Translations under genes and position numbers: made by a program | Notes under the pieces: generated by a model | Seen by the model: the letters and a program-made list of their open reading frames with translations, nothing else | The model's database searches: none | What the model was told of the DNA's origin: nothing | Part shown: piece after piece, positions 35,076-46,484 of the stretch | How the letters are laid out: every line of letters starts with the position of its first letter | How positions within the stretch are numbered: position 1 is the stretch's first letter | DNA from: Datura wrightii | Lineage: Eukaryota; Streptophyta; Magnoliopsida; Solanales; Solanaceae | Direction: 5' to 3' | Assembly: GCA_035772735.1 (NCBI GenBank) | Contig: JASDFA010000001.1 | Span: 60,155,001-60,219,000, forward strand | Length of the DNA stretch: 64,000 nt

Positions 35076-35199
35076 CAAAATAGATCAAAAACTAAATTAA
35101 TTATATCAAGATGGACCCCTTTCATACTAATTGTTTGAAATACTCAATTGACCCAAAATAATTACAATTCATGCCCCATTATGAATTTGAAGGTCTTTT

Positions 35200-35620
35200 G
35201 CACATAAAATATATGAATATACTATGATTTTATCATTAAGTATACCATGACAATATATTTATACATACTGTGATGGTATTATAAAGTATACCATGCCGGT
35301 ATATGAATATACTATGTATCACGCATGATTAAGGAGTGTATTCCTGGAAGACTGCTTATTCCTCAGTGATAACATGACAGTATATAAATATACTATGACT
35401 ATATCATGAAGGATTGAGGAGCCCTGTGCGCTCTACGTTTGAAAATATCTGTGAATCCCTCCTGCTTATATTAAAAATTTTCAGGATCCGCCTCATGAAA
35501 TCCAAGTTGAAAGAGATAAATTGAACAAGTATGGTGTATTTCTAGAAGACAAAGACTGCTCATTCTCAATGATACCATGACAGTATATGAATATAATATG
35601 ATGGTATCATGAAAGATTGT
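35200..35620. repeat. Repeated palindromic word TATATGAATATACTATGA
   Basis: Five imperfect copies (near 35211, 35250, 35298, 35380 and 35590) of a unit made of ACCATGACAGTATAT, GAATATACTATGA and GGTATCATGA. The outer words ATACCATGA and GGTATCATG are mutual complements, so each unit can fold. Two copies (35345-35415 and 35545-35615) also share the preceding GTATTTCTAGAAGAC / GACTGCTCATTCTC-like sequence. Confidence 0.7.
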
Positions 35621-36119
35621 GAGATTATATTTTTTGTAATTAATTACGAGAGCATAAAAGTAAAAAAGTTGCGAGCTGTAATAATTTACTCCGATGATTA
35701 ATTATGTAAGTATCCTCAAAATTATGTAACTAGATTTTTCATATTTCCAATTGTAATTTTCCTAGTAGTTTGTGCATAGAGTCACTTAAAAAAAAGAGAA
35801 GAGAAAAACTAAATAAATTTTCTTATCACATATTTTATTTTCAAATGGATCGTTCCCTCAATCAGAACTAGTTACATGGGCTAGTGAATTAAGAATGACA
35901 AAAAAGTTTCAAAACTAAAAAAAATTATAAGTTTTAATTATTGAGTAGAGGTGACAATTTTAAGATTAGTTTTAATGACATTGATTTAAAAAATCCTCAA
36001 GTTTTATTTTTTACACAAAGCCCCTATTTTCCCCCTACACCTATTCACTCCTCCCCTCCTCTCCTCCTTCCCCAGCCTCACCCCCCCCCCCCCTCCCCTC
36101 AATTGTCACATCCCTTTCA
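35621..36119. other. AT-rich sequence with C-rich tract
   Basis: No gene recognised. 36030-36105 is strongly pyrimidine-rich with a run of 13 C (36078-36091 region), and the frame over it is Pro/Ser-rich only because of composition. Confidence 0.55.
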
Positions 36120-36225
36120 GCAGGTGCTAAAATAGATGCAACAACTGTTGAAACATAATCAGTTGCTGCATATTTCGCAGCAGTTGCTGAAACCAACTGC
36201 AGCAGTTGCTATTTTCTGCAGAATT
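36120..36225. repeat. CAGTTGCTG/GCAGCAGTTGCT repeats
   Basis: Words CAACAACTGTTG, CAGTTGCTGC, GCAGCAGTTGCTGAA, CAACTGCAGCAGTTGCT follow one another, partly as palindromes. Dispersed over about 100 bases. Confidence 0.7.
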
Positions 36226-36334
36226 TTTTTAATGGCTTGAAAAAAAATATATTTTCAAGCTCACATCCAGAGTAAAAAAAAACTCGTAGAAATAAGAAAA
36301 AAAAGAATAATATAACAAAAAAAGATGAATACAA

Positions 36335-36485
36335 CGACGATGGAGGCAGCGGTAGCGATAACAGTAGCGGTAACAACAACAGCGACATAGATGGAGGAGG
36401 AAGAAGAAGAAGAGGAGGAGGAAGAAGAGAAGAACAAGAGAGAAGAGAAGAGAAAGAGAAAGAGAAAGAGAAAGAAGAAAGTGAT
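36335..36485. repeat. Purine-rich microsatellite region
   Basis: GGAGGAAGAAGAAGAAGAGG and AAGAGAAAGAGAAAGAGAAA-like runs give an almost pure A/G strand for about 100 bases. Confidence 0.85.
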
Positions 36486-37197
36486 ATGAAAAGATAAAAA
36501 AAGAAGGGAAATTTAAATTTTGAAATTGAAAACTTAGGAGGGAAGTTTTTTTTTAAAGTTATAAAAATTCTAGTTTACACCCTAAAATTTTTAATAACTC
36601 TAATTATATCTACTTTTTAATTAATAATAGTTAACCAAATCAATATCACCATTTTTAATTTCAACACTTATTCGTTACCTCCTGCTCAATTTTTTCTAGT
36701 TACTTAAGGGTACATTCATTTGGACAAAGTATTTTACTGATGAGTAGAGTTTGAAATATTATAAAGAAGATACTCAGTTCAATTTCTTTTAAATCATGTA
36801 AAATGCTTAGAATATTAATGATTTCTCATTTTCCTTACCATATTAACCAAAAATATTTACTTATATACTGACGCCTGTCAATTCAACTAAATATTTGACC
36901 TTTATTTGTTTTATCGTCTTTAAAGCAAATATATTGGTTTTGTTAAAAGTCCCTTGATTTTTTTCATATAAATTTATTCTTTTTCTTTTTCTTCCAGTTA
37001 ACAAGAGAACCAAATTATTTTAATGAGCTTGCTGATTTGTTTCTTTATTGAACATTATAGGCCCCATTAATAAAGAATCTGTGACTCTGATCCTTTGTTA
37101 TATATACAACTACTCCACTAATTTAGCAACAAGATTTTCTTTGTATGCTCATTTACCACCTCTATATGCAATCATTAAATCTTTGTTTAAGAACTTC

Positions 37198-37231
<34 letters not shown>

Positions 37232-38246
37232 CATTTAAGTAGTGCATGGATCAATTTATGTAGAGACGTAGATAGTTAAAATCATATGCAAAAGGCCCTA
37301 AACTTGATAATTTTCAATTACCATCAAGCTAAGCTAACGACTCCGAGTGAATTCAAACTTTTTTTTTAATCACGCAATTGCCTTTTTATATTAAAATTAT
37401 TAACTTACTAAAAATAATAGTTGAGTCAAGGTAGGTAGGCCGAGTTAGACCTTAAATTAAAAATAACCTAAGTTGCAATGTTCAAAGGCAAAAATTTGAT
37501 AGTATATTATATCGACCACCTAAAGTGATAATCAATTATTCACAGTAACATGAAATGGACACTCACCTGGAATTCTAAGCATCTACGGGAGAAAAATTAT
37601 GGGCAATCTTATAGCATTAATTTTCAAGAAAGAATTATCAAAAGGATTTAGAAGGTGAAAAAACCAATTTTAGATCTCTCAATTTCAAATAAAATATATA
37701 ATCTTAGCTCAATTGATGAAAAAGCTCATAACTACATATTTGCTGGCTGACTCAAGTTTTGCAAAAGGCAGCCCCGGATATAACTTTTTGACCAATCGCG
37801 CGCGGCACCAACCCTGACAAATAAAGTTATCTTAATCTATGTTAAATGGAACTAATTCATTTAACTCAATACGGATTGACGTGCTCTCCGATGCGCCAGC
37901 CAAGAGGAGCTACAGGTGGGTCAATGAATTCTTATAGGAGCACTAGCTATCCAATCCAACGACATTATCGAAATAGAGCTCCTGGAGGAAAAACGGTCTC
38001 AACTCTGAGAGGCTTCAGTCTCTAGTGCCTAGCATCAACTTTTTGTGAAGGATAATATAATATAATAATATCTTTCAGACGAAATTAAATATTAAATAAT
38101 GAAATAAAAGCTAGTGCTTCCCAATATTGATTGAAATATATGTATTCATGTTAATTAAAACCCATGGAAGCTACTGCTTTTCTTGATAAAATTACAATTT
38201 TACTTTTAGGAATTAAGGACAAGAAACGTTAAATCCTAATCAACTG
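36486..38246. other. AT-rich intergenic sequence
   Basis: Contains a (TA)n run at 37199-37228. A slightly GC-richer patch (about 37,740-38,035) shows no open frame or family I can recognise and might be a gene relic. Nothing else is supported. Confidence 0.5.
37199..37228. repeat. (TA)n microsatellite
   Basis: About fifteen uninterrupted TA units. Confidence 0.9.
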
Positions 38247-38579
38247 TCACACCTCAAACCTTAATAGAGCAGACGGATACTTGATACATTAATTTAATCA
38301 AAAGCGGACCAGTTCTACAGAACACATGAACATGGAATATGTGTGCAATAAACATACGAAGTAAACCATGATTTAATTTCATATAATTACATTTTTTCAT
38401 AAAAAGGGAACCTTTGTCCAAAAGAGTATGACATGAGACTACAATAGGATTAGTACAAAAACTATAAACATGACATGAGTAGCTTAGTCGACGAAGCCTC
38501 TAAGATATTATCAATAAGAGTAGAAGTGTAAAAGAGTGTGGGCATGAGACTACAATACAATTAGTACAAAATATATATA

Positions 38580-38903
38580 CGTAAAGATATGACACCTGGG
38601 TCTAACTCAACCTCAAAAGCTAGCTCATGAGGGGAGGATTGCCCAAGTCCATATAAACAAACTATCAATCCATTCCCCAACCAATGTGGGACTTTAACCT
38701 ACGTTACCCCCTTCACACCCAGGCCCGACTGGAGTGTGGACTGGGAGCCCAAACGGGAATGGACCTGGCTCTGATACCATGTAAAGATATGACATCTGGG
38801 CCTAACTCAACCTCAAAAGCTAGCTCATGAGGGGAGGATTGCCCAAGTCCATATAAACAAACCATCAGTCCATTCCCCAACCAATGTGGGACTTTAATCT
38901 ACT
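38580..38903 (-). mobile_element. TRIM (terminal-repeat retrotransposon in miniature)
   Basis: Two direct repeats of about 123 bp (38580-38703 and 38780-38903) flank about 76 bp. On the minus strand the repeat starts TGTAG[G/A]TTAAAGTCCCACATTGG and ends CTTTACA. It is followed directly by TGGTATCAGAGCCAGGTCC, a good primer site for initiator tRNA-Met. No coding capacity. This matches the layout of TRIM elements. The LTR copies differ at a few positions only. Confidence 0.85.
38766..38779 (-). promoter_or_regulatory. TRIM primer binding site
   Basis: Minus strand TGGTATCAGAGCC immediately after the right LTR; complement of plant initiator tRNA-Met 3' end. Confidence 0.82.
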
Positions 38904-39700
38904 AACAATATAAATGTGCCATGAGCTAGTTTAGTTTATGAAGCCTCTAAGATATATCAATAAAAGTAGCGTCGGGACAAACTTTGGCATATCAAAAATA
39001 GCTATATACATAAGACATGACCAAAATGTCCCGGGTAGCAAGTGAGTATCACTGATGATAGCTGAGAGTGAGAGGAAATACCTAGTGTGAAATCTTATTA
39101 CCTTAAATATCTAAACATTTATAGTGAAATGCAGTGAACCCGACAAAATGAAGTGAGTATTTTGGAGTAGCACATGTATCATAAAGCGCAATATCACAAT
39201 AGATGTATGAGAATCCACATGAAAAGGACTTACCATAGCTTCTTAGATGTATCACGAGGGATAAGAGATAATCTCCTTTAGCATAAAAATAAAGTTTAAA
39301 TAAACCAAAACCAGCTTAGGTAATTTAGTGAGAGTTATCTAGACATCAACATTATCATGTGATTTACACGTAGTATAATCTCTATCCGATCGGTTAAGTC
39401 ATTTCATCATCTTGTCGGAGTGATAAGACATACATAATATTTGCTAGTATTGGATTAATATCATATATCCCTTACTGAGATAACACAAGAAATTGCCTAA
39501 CCTTATCCTACATTGAAATACATAGTTTCGAACGCTTGACATATACACTAATGCCTTCTCGTCTAACCAAATAGTACTCCCAAAACATTTGTTAACACAT
39601 ATGGCTCATTGCTTCCTTTTTCACGAACATTAAATCGTGTGACACTTGGCCCATAATATCAATCATAACCTAGAAAAACCTTGAAAACATCACGTAAGAA

Positions 39701-40106
39701 TTTGAGAAAATGTTAGATCAATGCACAAATAATGGTATATCATAAGAGATCAAATTCATGGAAGTTCTTGTACTTGAGCATTAAGAATACATGGCACAGA
39801 GAGCACATGGTGTTGAGAATAATTAGCATTTCATAACTTGGGGAAGACATATGATTCATGAAAGGGGAACAAGCATCAATTAGGAGGAACATGGCATATT
39901 TAGAGGGAAATAGTAGGAAATCTCGAATGGTGAGGGTTAGCCTTATATATCTCATTTTTAATCCTTATGCGTATTATGATGTTCAATTACTCTTTTGTGA
40001 CTCTAATCTACAACCATAAGCAATAAGCGAAACTATTATTAGCAAAAATACCTCGTCTAAGCCATTTAAGAAATTCATCAAATACATAGTGAGCTTAAAA
40101 CTCTAA
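39701..40106. other. Intergenic sequence
   Basis: No gene recognised. The short frame at 39955-39740 (minus) has no family signature. Confidence 0.5.
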
Positions 40107-40588
40107 GAGATCATTTGGTTCACTATTAAAAATTACTATCTTTCCATTTAAATTTTTCACTGAAAAATTAAGTGACTATTTTCACCGATTATCGGTGAAA
40201 AAGAAAAAATTATAGTGTTTTCACATGGAAAAATCATGAAACTTTCCACTATTTCAGTGAAAAACTGTTTCCCACCATTCGTTTTCTCATTAAACTGGTT
40301 CGGTGGGAAATGATTGGAAAAATCATATTTTATAACACAAACTTCCCATTGATTTGCGGTGGAAAAAATCTCTATCTCTAGTAGTGGTTTGGAAACAAGT
40401 TATCTCGGGATGACTAATCCAGAGTTGGAATAACCGAAAATTTTATCCCAACTAAACGTAGGATAAACTCATCTAAAAATTAATACTATTTATTCCTTAT
40501 TCTTCATTGAGGGTGAGATAACAATTTCGATTATTTCAATCTGGAATTAGTTATTCCGAGATAGCTTATTTTCCAACCAAACGACCCC
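40107..40588. mobile_element. Tourist-like MITE (PIF/Harbinger type)
   Basis: Left end GAGATCATTTGGTT (40107-40120), interrupted, then TTGGAAACAAGTTATCTCGG from about 40388. The right end is the complement GGGGTCGTTTGGTTGGAAAA and TAAGCTATCTCGG. TAA lies on both sides (40104-40106, 40589-40591), the target duplication of PIF/Harbinger elements. Apart from the inserted element it is about 215 bp with inner inverted words AACTAAT[T/C]CCAG. Confidence 0.8.
40121..40386. mobile_element. CACTA-type MITE nested in the Tourist-like MITE
   Basis: 266 bp, begins CACTATTAAAAATT and ends TCTCTAGTAGTG, the complement of CACTACTAGAGA. Flanked by GTT on both sides (40118-40120 and 40387-40389), the 3-bp duplication expected of CACTA transposons. 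Inner palindromes such as TTTTCACCGA/TCGGTGAAAA (40193 region) are present. Removing it joins the host MITE end correctly. Confidence 0.82.
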
Positions 40589-41299
40589 TAAAAACCCATT
40601 TAAATTAACTTATTTTAAGTACTTTTAAGCCAAAATAGCTTTTAGTTACTTTTATACTATTCAACTATACTAAAAAAGTGCTTTTAAGCACATGTTTTAA
40701 GAAGAAATAACTTCCTTTGTGAGTTCCATTGTATAGAAAGAAAATCCTCAACCAGATTTGTCACTACATCTCAACAAATAGAGATAAATTAAATTTTGTT
40801 TATCAAGGCTAATTCATAAGATATGTCCTCAAAAGAGAAAAGAAATAACTAAAAGGAACTACAAATATAACTAATTTTTGTATAAATTAAATTAAAAGGC
40901 ATGTGTTAATTTCTAATCATAAGGCGTTGGTATGAAAAGGAATGACAATTCAAATCTGTATTTCAGTTTTTCAAAATCAAATTCTTATATGATATTGCTG
41001 TAATAAATTTACATATATTCTAGCAACTTAGTAGATATGAAAGTTCTAAGAAGGCAATATAAAAAGTTCTGATTAAAAATTGCGTATATATTTTAAGGAG
41101 AAAATATTCTTTCATTGCAGTATAAGTGCAATGTTATGTGATGAAATTATGCTTTCAACTATTAAATTAATAAGATTTCAATAAAAGGTATTTTAGAAGT
41201 AGTTCCTTGAGTAAATCTAAGTTGGTTTTGATGTTCATTTAATAAATATCCATTTTGATGTTCATTTAATAAATATCCATCAATAAACTTCATCCTCTA
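40589..41299. other. AT-rich intergenic sequence
   Basis: Nothing recognised except a 27-bp tandem duplication at 41226-41279. Confidence 0.5.
41226..41279. repeat. 27-bp tandem duplication
   Basis: TTTTGATGTTCATTTAATAA begins at 41226 and again at 41253 with no mismatch over the unit. Confidence 0.9.
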
Positions 41300-41745
41300 A
41301 AAATATTGTGAAGTACTAATACTGAAAATAGTACAATATTTGACAAAATTTAGAGAAGAGGCACTTCAAATATGGAAAGACCTGTTTCTATATATTTTCT
41401 CTCTGATTCATCATGTACAAAATATATATATTTATACAGTTAAATTAGAAATTAAAAGCTCAAAGAATAAAATTATGTAACTAACTATATGTACAACTCC
41501 TTAGGCTTCTACTCTAGAAAATATAAAAGAAACATACACAGGGGTCATTTATTCAGTGTGAAAATGTGTATGTTGCTTATCCTGAGGAAAAGAATAACCT
41601 CTGAAGCCAAAAAACCAATGTGATTGGAGGCCCAATAGAGTTGTTTATTTGTTTTCCTTGTTTTCTCCGATGTCTGTCTGATAATCTTGTGTCGGCTTCA
41701 TCAATTTCTTTCATAAGAGAAGCCATAGAGATTAGGGTCCCATCA
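41300..41745 (-). repeat. 3' LTR of the copia element (left limit uncertain)
   Basis: On the minus strand it starts TGATGGGACCC directly after the polypurine tract and carries a TATAAATATATATA box (41425-41441) followed by an AGAGAGAAAATATAT leader, as in plant copia LTRs. The left end was set by expected length. Confidence 0.6.
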
Positions 41746-41757
41746 TTCCCCCTTAAG
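41746..41757 (-). promoter_or_regulatory. Polypurine tract of the copia element
   Basis: Minus strand CTTAAGGGGGAA directly before the LTR start TGATGG. Confidence 0.75.
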
Positions 41758-42290
41758 CTGGTGTCCAGTGATCGGATACCCAACTTGCTAAAAAATCTAT
41801 GATGAAGAGAATTTGGTGAATAAATCGGAAGTTGTAAAGAAGAAGGAACAAAAGAGAGAGAGATAAGTCCATCAAGCAATTTTTCACAGACAAAGTGGTA
41901 GTCAAGCTCGATATGCTTGATATGTTCATGAAAAACTGGATTCTTTGCTACGTGAGTGGTTGCCTTGTTGTCACAATGCAAGTAAATAGGTAGAGAAGGT
42001 GACATGACAATATCCAAGAGGAGATGAACTATCCATGATATTACGGCCACAAGACACCGCATAAATCTATACTCGGCCTTCGCAGAAAAGAGGGATACTA
42101 CAGGTTGTTTCTTGGATTTCCAAGAAATTGAAAAACCGCCAAGGCTAAGGTAATAACCAGTTCATCGCAATAGCCAATAATTTGAAAAGACTGAGAAGAA
42201 TTCATGAAAAGACCCAAACTTGGATCTTTGTTCAGATATCTGAGAATATGAAATGCAGATTGAATATGTCTTATTCGTGGGCTTTGCATA
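41758..42290 (-). pseudogene. copia RNase H
   Basis: Minus frames 42289-42098 (SPRIRHIQSAFHILRYL, then DPSLGLFM) and 42062-41758 (HCDNKATTHVAKNPVFHEHIKHIELDYHFVCEKL). The second holds the aspartate of HCDNKA and the IELD...VCEKL signature of copia RNase H. A frame break near 42090 separates them, where the usual Tyr-Arg-Ala-Met-Ala segment would lie. The domain removes template RNA during cDNA synthesis. It ends a few codons before the polypurine tract, as is normal for copia. Confidence 0.85.
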
Positions 42291-43060
42291 TATTGCTAAG
42301 TGATTGTAAGACAAAGCATATATTTGGGCGGGTATGTGTTAAGAAATTGAGCTGACCTAGCAATCTTCTGTACACAGTGGGGTTGGGTAAGAGCTCTTTG
42401 AATTCTAAGGTGAGTTTGAGTGTAGGATCCGTGGGAGTACAGATTGGTGCAGTAAGATATGGATGTTTCGACAGAAGATCCATGAAAAACTTCTGTTGAG
42501 TGAGAATTAAACCTTCTGGTAAGTGTAAGATTTTCGTGCCAAGGAAATAATTAGCAAGTCCTAGATCCTTTATCTTGAATTCTTTATCGAGGAACACTTT
42601 TAACTCATCAATTTCTTGTTGATTGTTTTCCGTCAAAAGGATGTCATCAATGTATACAACCATAATAGTAACAAGAGTGCAAGACGTCTTGGAGAACAAG
42701 GAGTAGTCATTGAAAGATGGAGTGAAACCTCGAGTACCCAAAGTTTTAGACAGATGGGCATACCATTAGTGTGAAACTTGTTTGAGTCCGTAAAGATATT
42801 TGTGTAACCTGCAAACGGTGATTTAGAAGGAGGGGATAGTCCTGGTAGAAACTTCATGAAGACTTCCTCATCCAAATCTCCATATAAAAAAGTGTTATTG
42901 ACATCCAATTGGAACAAAGGACAACACTTTTTAACAGCTATAACAAGAATGCAGTGTATGGTGGTCATCTTTACTATAGGTGAATAAGTTTCTGAATAAT
43001 CAATACTCTCTAGCTGCACATCTCCTCGCACCACTTAAGCGTGCTTTCAATCTTTCCAAA
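42271..43060 (-). pseudogene. copia reverse transcriptase
   Basis: The N-terminal frame 43034-42633 reads [21 protein letters not shown] and [21 protein letters not shown], the copia RT start. A frameshift follows near 42,740. The frame 42741-42271 continues with [11 protein letters not shown], then [13 protein letters not shown], in which the catalytic Y-x-D-D pair is intact, and KEFKIKDLGLANYFLGTKI, YRRLLGQLNFLTHTRPNI. In the first frame the segment after PGLSPP shows a further small frame disturbance. The enzyme would copy the element's RNA. It cannot be made as one protein from this copy. Confidence 0.88.
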
Positions 43061-43480
43061 GACCCATATAATTTTAATTTGTCCTTGTAAACTCATTTAC
43101 AGGGGAAAGGTTTCTTTCTTGATAGTAAATGGATGACCTCCCATGTGGAACTGGAGATGAGAGCTTATATCTCCTTATCCATAGTAATTTTCCAACCAGG
43201 ATGTGCAACGGTCTGCTGGTAAAAAACTGGTTCTTGAGTCTTATCAACTGAGTTCCAAAAGGTTTTTGTTGTTATAGCTTAGCAAAGAATAAGAAAAAGA
43301 ATGAAGAGGTAAAACAAAAGGATAGGGGAAATAACTGAAAAAGTAGTGTCACAAATAAAATCAAATAACTATGAAGGAAGAACAAAACATCTAGTCGATC
43401 TGCTTAAGTTCTCCATTATAGGTAACACACCCATAGAAATAGGAGAGACTGGAGGAGAATGAGATATAGATAGGTTAGAA
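43061..43480 (-). pseudogene. copia integrase-RT linker, degraded
   Basis: Minus-strand reading in changing frames. Words such as LPFHIN-/WKEAM-like motifs usually found before the RT are not clearly preserved. Assignment is by position between integrase and RT. Confidence 0.45.
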
Positions 43481-44520
43481 AATTAATAGGGTGAAGAATG
43501 AGCAATATTAGATTTTTTTGGTACTGGTAGGAAATGTTGTGCGTGAAGTAGATATTGGAGGAATGCTAATATGAGAAGGAGAAGGAGGAGTGGATGACTG
43601 TGAAGTAGAGTGAGACATGGAGTCAGGAGAAAAAGGTTCTGGTAACTTGAAAAACCCGAGAAAAAGTTTGAACATAAGAACAGAGTGAGCAAAAAGGAAA
43701 ATTGTTTCATTAAATTTTACATTTATCTTATAAGGACTTATTTGGTGAGAAGGCTTAATACTTTGTATCCCTTCATACCAAAAGGTAGCCCCAGAAAAAC
43801 ACCTGAAATGACTCGAGGTAATAATTTATCTCTGATAGAAGACAAGGTAGAAATAAAATATAGGCATCCAAAAGTTTTAAAATGAGTGTAATAGGGTGGT
43901 TTCTGAAAAGGTTTTCATAAAGTGTGATGTTCCCCAAAACCTTAGAAGACAAAATATTTGTGAGATGAGTGACTTTGAGTAAAATTTCTCCTTAGTACCT
44001 AGGTTATATATGAGACGGATACATGAAAGCTCTACAAATTTCTAACAAATATTTATTTTTTCTTTCAGCAATCTCATTTTGTTGCATTGTTAATTGCTAC
44101 ACAAGATATCTGATGTATAATTCCATGAGAAGTAAAAAAATCAAATGCAGAATTTTCAGATCCTAGTTCATAAGCACTGTCAGACCTCACTGTTTTTACT
44201 TTTTTTGTTGAATTTTCTTTTGACATAGGTCAAAAAGGATTTTAAAATAGAGAAGACATTATATTTGGTGGATAAAAGATAAGTACAGGTTGTTCTAGAA
44301 AAATCATCCAAACTGGTTAGAAAATATTTCTCCCCCTTATAATATGAGTCTTATAAGACTCCCAGATGTCTATACGAATCATGTCAAAATAATGATGTAT
44401 AAAAAATATTACTTTTGGTAAAAGATAATTAGTTTGTCTGGCCATAGAGCAAATGTCACAAGGAAATTTGAATTTTTTGAATGAGAAGATGGGATCACAT
44501 CTATCTTTTTTCATAGTGGC
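43481..44520 (-). pseudogene. copia integrase
   Basis: The frame 44514-44317 holds the pre-integrase to core transition (FPCDICSMARQTNYLLPK, then FFDMIRIDIWESYKT with the first catalytic aspartate in RIDIWE). The core beyond 44317 is spread over several frames: 44100-44220 still shows the KTVRSD..YE-like region in reverse complement (TVRSDSAYELGSENSAFDF), including the second aspartate. From about 43900 to 43480 the C-terminal part is recognisable only by the LYPFIPKG.. antisense and serine/leucine-rich words. Integrase joins the cDNA to the host genome. This copy is inactive through stops. Confidence 0.72.
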
Positions 44521-45480
44521 ATAAGATAAATGTTCCAGTCTATAGTGTCAAAGTTTGTAAGAATTAACATTCTCAGAAATAAAATTCACTTCATTAATAG
44601 GAAATTCATTATAAATATGTAGCCTAAAACTAGTCTCTGGGAAGAGACTCAACAATAGAACAACATAATTTGTAGAAGAAACTAAACTAGATTTAGTAAC
44701 ACAGGATTCTGTTGACTTTGTAGGAAAAGAGTTGGATGTGGATGTATCATCTTTAAGCAGATAGAGACTTGTAACAGCTTCACCAAATATCTACTTTCTC
44801 CATATTGAAAGTCCCTGTAGAAAACAACCTGGGTTAGTGAAAAGAATTTTCAATTTAGTTTCTTGGACAAATTGACTAACTGAGAGTAGATTGTGCTTAA
44901 AAGAAGAAACAAAAAAGACATTCTCTAGGCTAATGTGAGGAGTCAAAATGATATCTCCCATATCATTAACTTTTATTTTATGAAAATTAGGTAAGGTGCC
45001 ATAAACATAGTTAGGAAGGACTTTGATGTTGTGAAGTCTAGATTTTTCAAAAATCATATAATGAGTAGCACCTGAATGTATTATCTAGGAGTTGGTAATG
45101 AAGTAGGAAAGACAATATGTGTAAACTTTCAAAGAATTAGAGATACCATCCATGTTAACATTGTGTTGTTCTTCTGGACTAATTCTAGATTGCATATATT
45201 AGAACATGTGAATCAGTTGCCAACATTGATCCTTGGTGAAATCTTTAATATTGAATAAAGGGATCTTGGTATTTCCAACAATTCTAGAAGCAAAAAAGGT
45301 ATACACCTCGCTAGGTTCCTCATCATTTCCTGAAAGATTAGCAAAAAAATACTTTTTCTCCTGTACCTGTTGCATCAGCTCTTGCTTTGTTAAAAGGCTT
45401 CTTAGGTATGTTTATAAATTTGAAATCTGAAAAAAACTCTATCAATTTACAGTAGTCATCCTTGATGTGATTTGTTATCT
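44521..45480 (-). pseudogene. copia protease / GAG pre-integrase region
   Basis: The frame 45057-44791 reads KVLPNYVYGTLPNFHKIKVN, GDIILTPHISLENVFFVSSFKHNLLSVSQFVQ, the segment between protease and integrase of many copia elements (substrate-binding part of the protease and pre-integrase domain). Between 45060 and 45480 the protease active site should lie. A fragment equivalent to IIDSGATHYM is partly visible in reverse complement around 45065-45090 (IIHSGATHYM), where the aspartate appears changed to histidine. Confidence 0.68.
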
Positions 45481-46360
45481 TACAATAGGCCAAAAGAAGT
45501 TATTATTTCTTGTGATGCTTCCTTGAGAATGTTTAGAATTAGAGACTTGAGCAATCCCCTTTCTAGCATTGAAGTTTCTTGGATCATTCCATTTTGCAGC
45601 ATTGAAAATTGCAGAATAAGTGGTAACTAGATTTCTAGAATGCACTTCCCTCTGTGATTCTTCAAGAAGGATAATAGAGTAGGCCTAGTTTGTAGAATAC
45701 AATGATTTCATCATTAGATACTGCCTCTATAACCTGAGAAAGCTTCATTGAGACCCATCAAAAATTGCATTAATCTCATATCTTCACTTATTTTGTAGTT
45801 GCATTCCTATTCACCACATTTACAATCACATCTATACAACATGAAAGTGTTTAAAATCTTGAGTTGATCCTATAATTTTTTAAGCCTTTTGAAATAACCC
45901 GCTCTATCACCAGTTCCCTGAACAATGTTATTAAGAGCTCTCTGCAATTGAAAAAGTTTTGAAACTGGCTGACCATACCTTCCTTGCAGCTTTTTCCACA
46001 ATATGAAGCTGTCTATGAGTAAATCATACTCTCTGCGATATCCTTGATCAGAGAGTTCAGAAGCCACAGAATGACCATATCATTGCATCTCCTCCGTTAT
46101 TTTAAAAGAGGTGAATTTCTTCCTAGATTATCAACCTTATCATTGATGAAACATATCTTGTTTTTGGCGGAAAGTGAGATTAGAACACCTCTCTTCTAGT
46201 TTTCATAACTAGTTCTATCAAAAATAATATTGATTAAATTCATTACAGGTGAATCGGAGGGATTCAAATAATAAGAAAGAGATGGAGAAATGACACTTGC
46301 ACCCTCTTTCTCAATAGAGGTACTGGAAACGTCTATAGTGATGGGAGCACCAGTCGACAT
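45481..46360 (-). pseudogene. copia gag
   Basis: Minus ATG at 46358-46360 opens MSTGAPITIDVSST, SYYLNPSDSP, the usual N-terminus in which a short acidic/serine stretch leads to the position-determining LNPSD word. Stops follow within 60 codons. The frame 46067-45870 carries the capsid core (LIDSFILWKKLQGRYGQP, LFQLQRALNNIVQGTGDRAGYFKRLKKL), which matches the retrotransposon gag family of plant copia. A zinc knuckle is not clearly readable. Capsid would package element RNA in the cytoplasm. Confidence 0.8.
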
Positions 46361-46484
46361 TTCTTAAGAAAAATGAATAAAGAAACAAAGAATAAAGAAG
46401 AAAGGGAAACCAGATTAGTATCGACTACATATGACACCCCAAAAGTCCTAAAGATCAAATCCTAGATATGAAACAGAGAACCAA

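Larger units (their letters stand above)
38247..39700. repeat. Probable degenerate solo LTR or LTR fragment
   Basis: Begins TGTCACACCTCAAACC, a start often seen in plant gypsy LTRs in reverse orientation. It contains a diverged duplication of about 80 bases: CATGAGTAGCTTAGTCGACG near 38476 and CATGAGCTAGTTTAGTTTAT near 38922, both followed by GAAGCCTCTAAGATAT. The right end is not defined. A TRIM element sits between the two duplicate parts. Confidence 0.5.

Noticed and set aside
37740..38035. Gene relic in a GC-richer patch
   Set aside because: No open frame or family word could be recognised in any frame.
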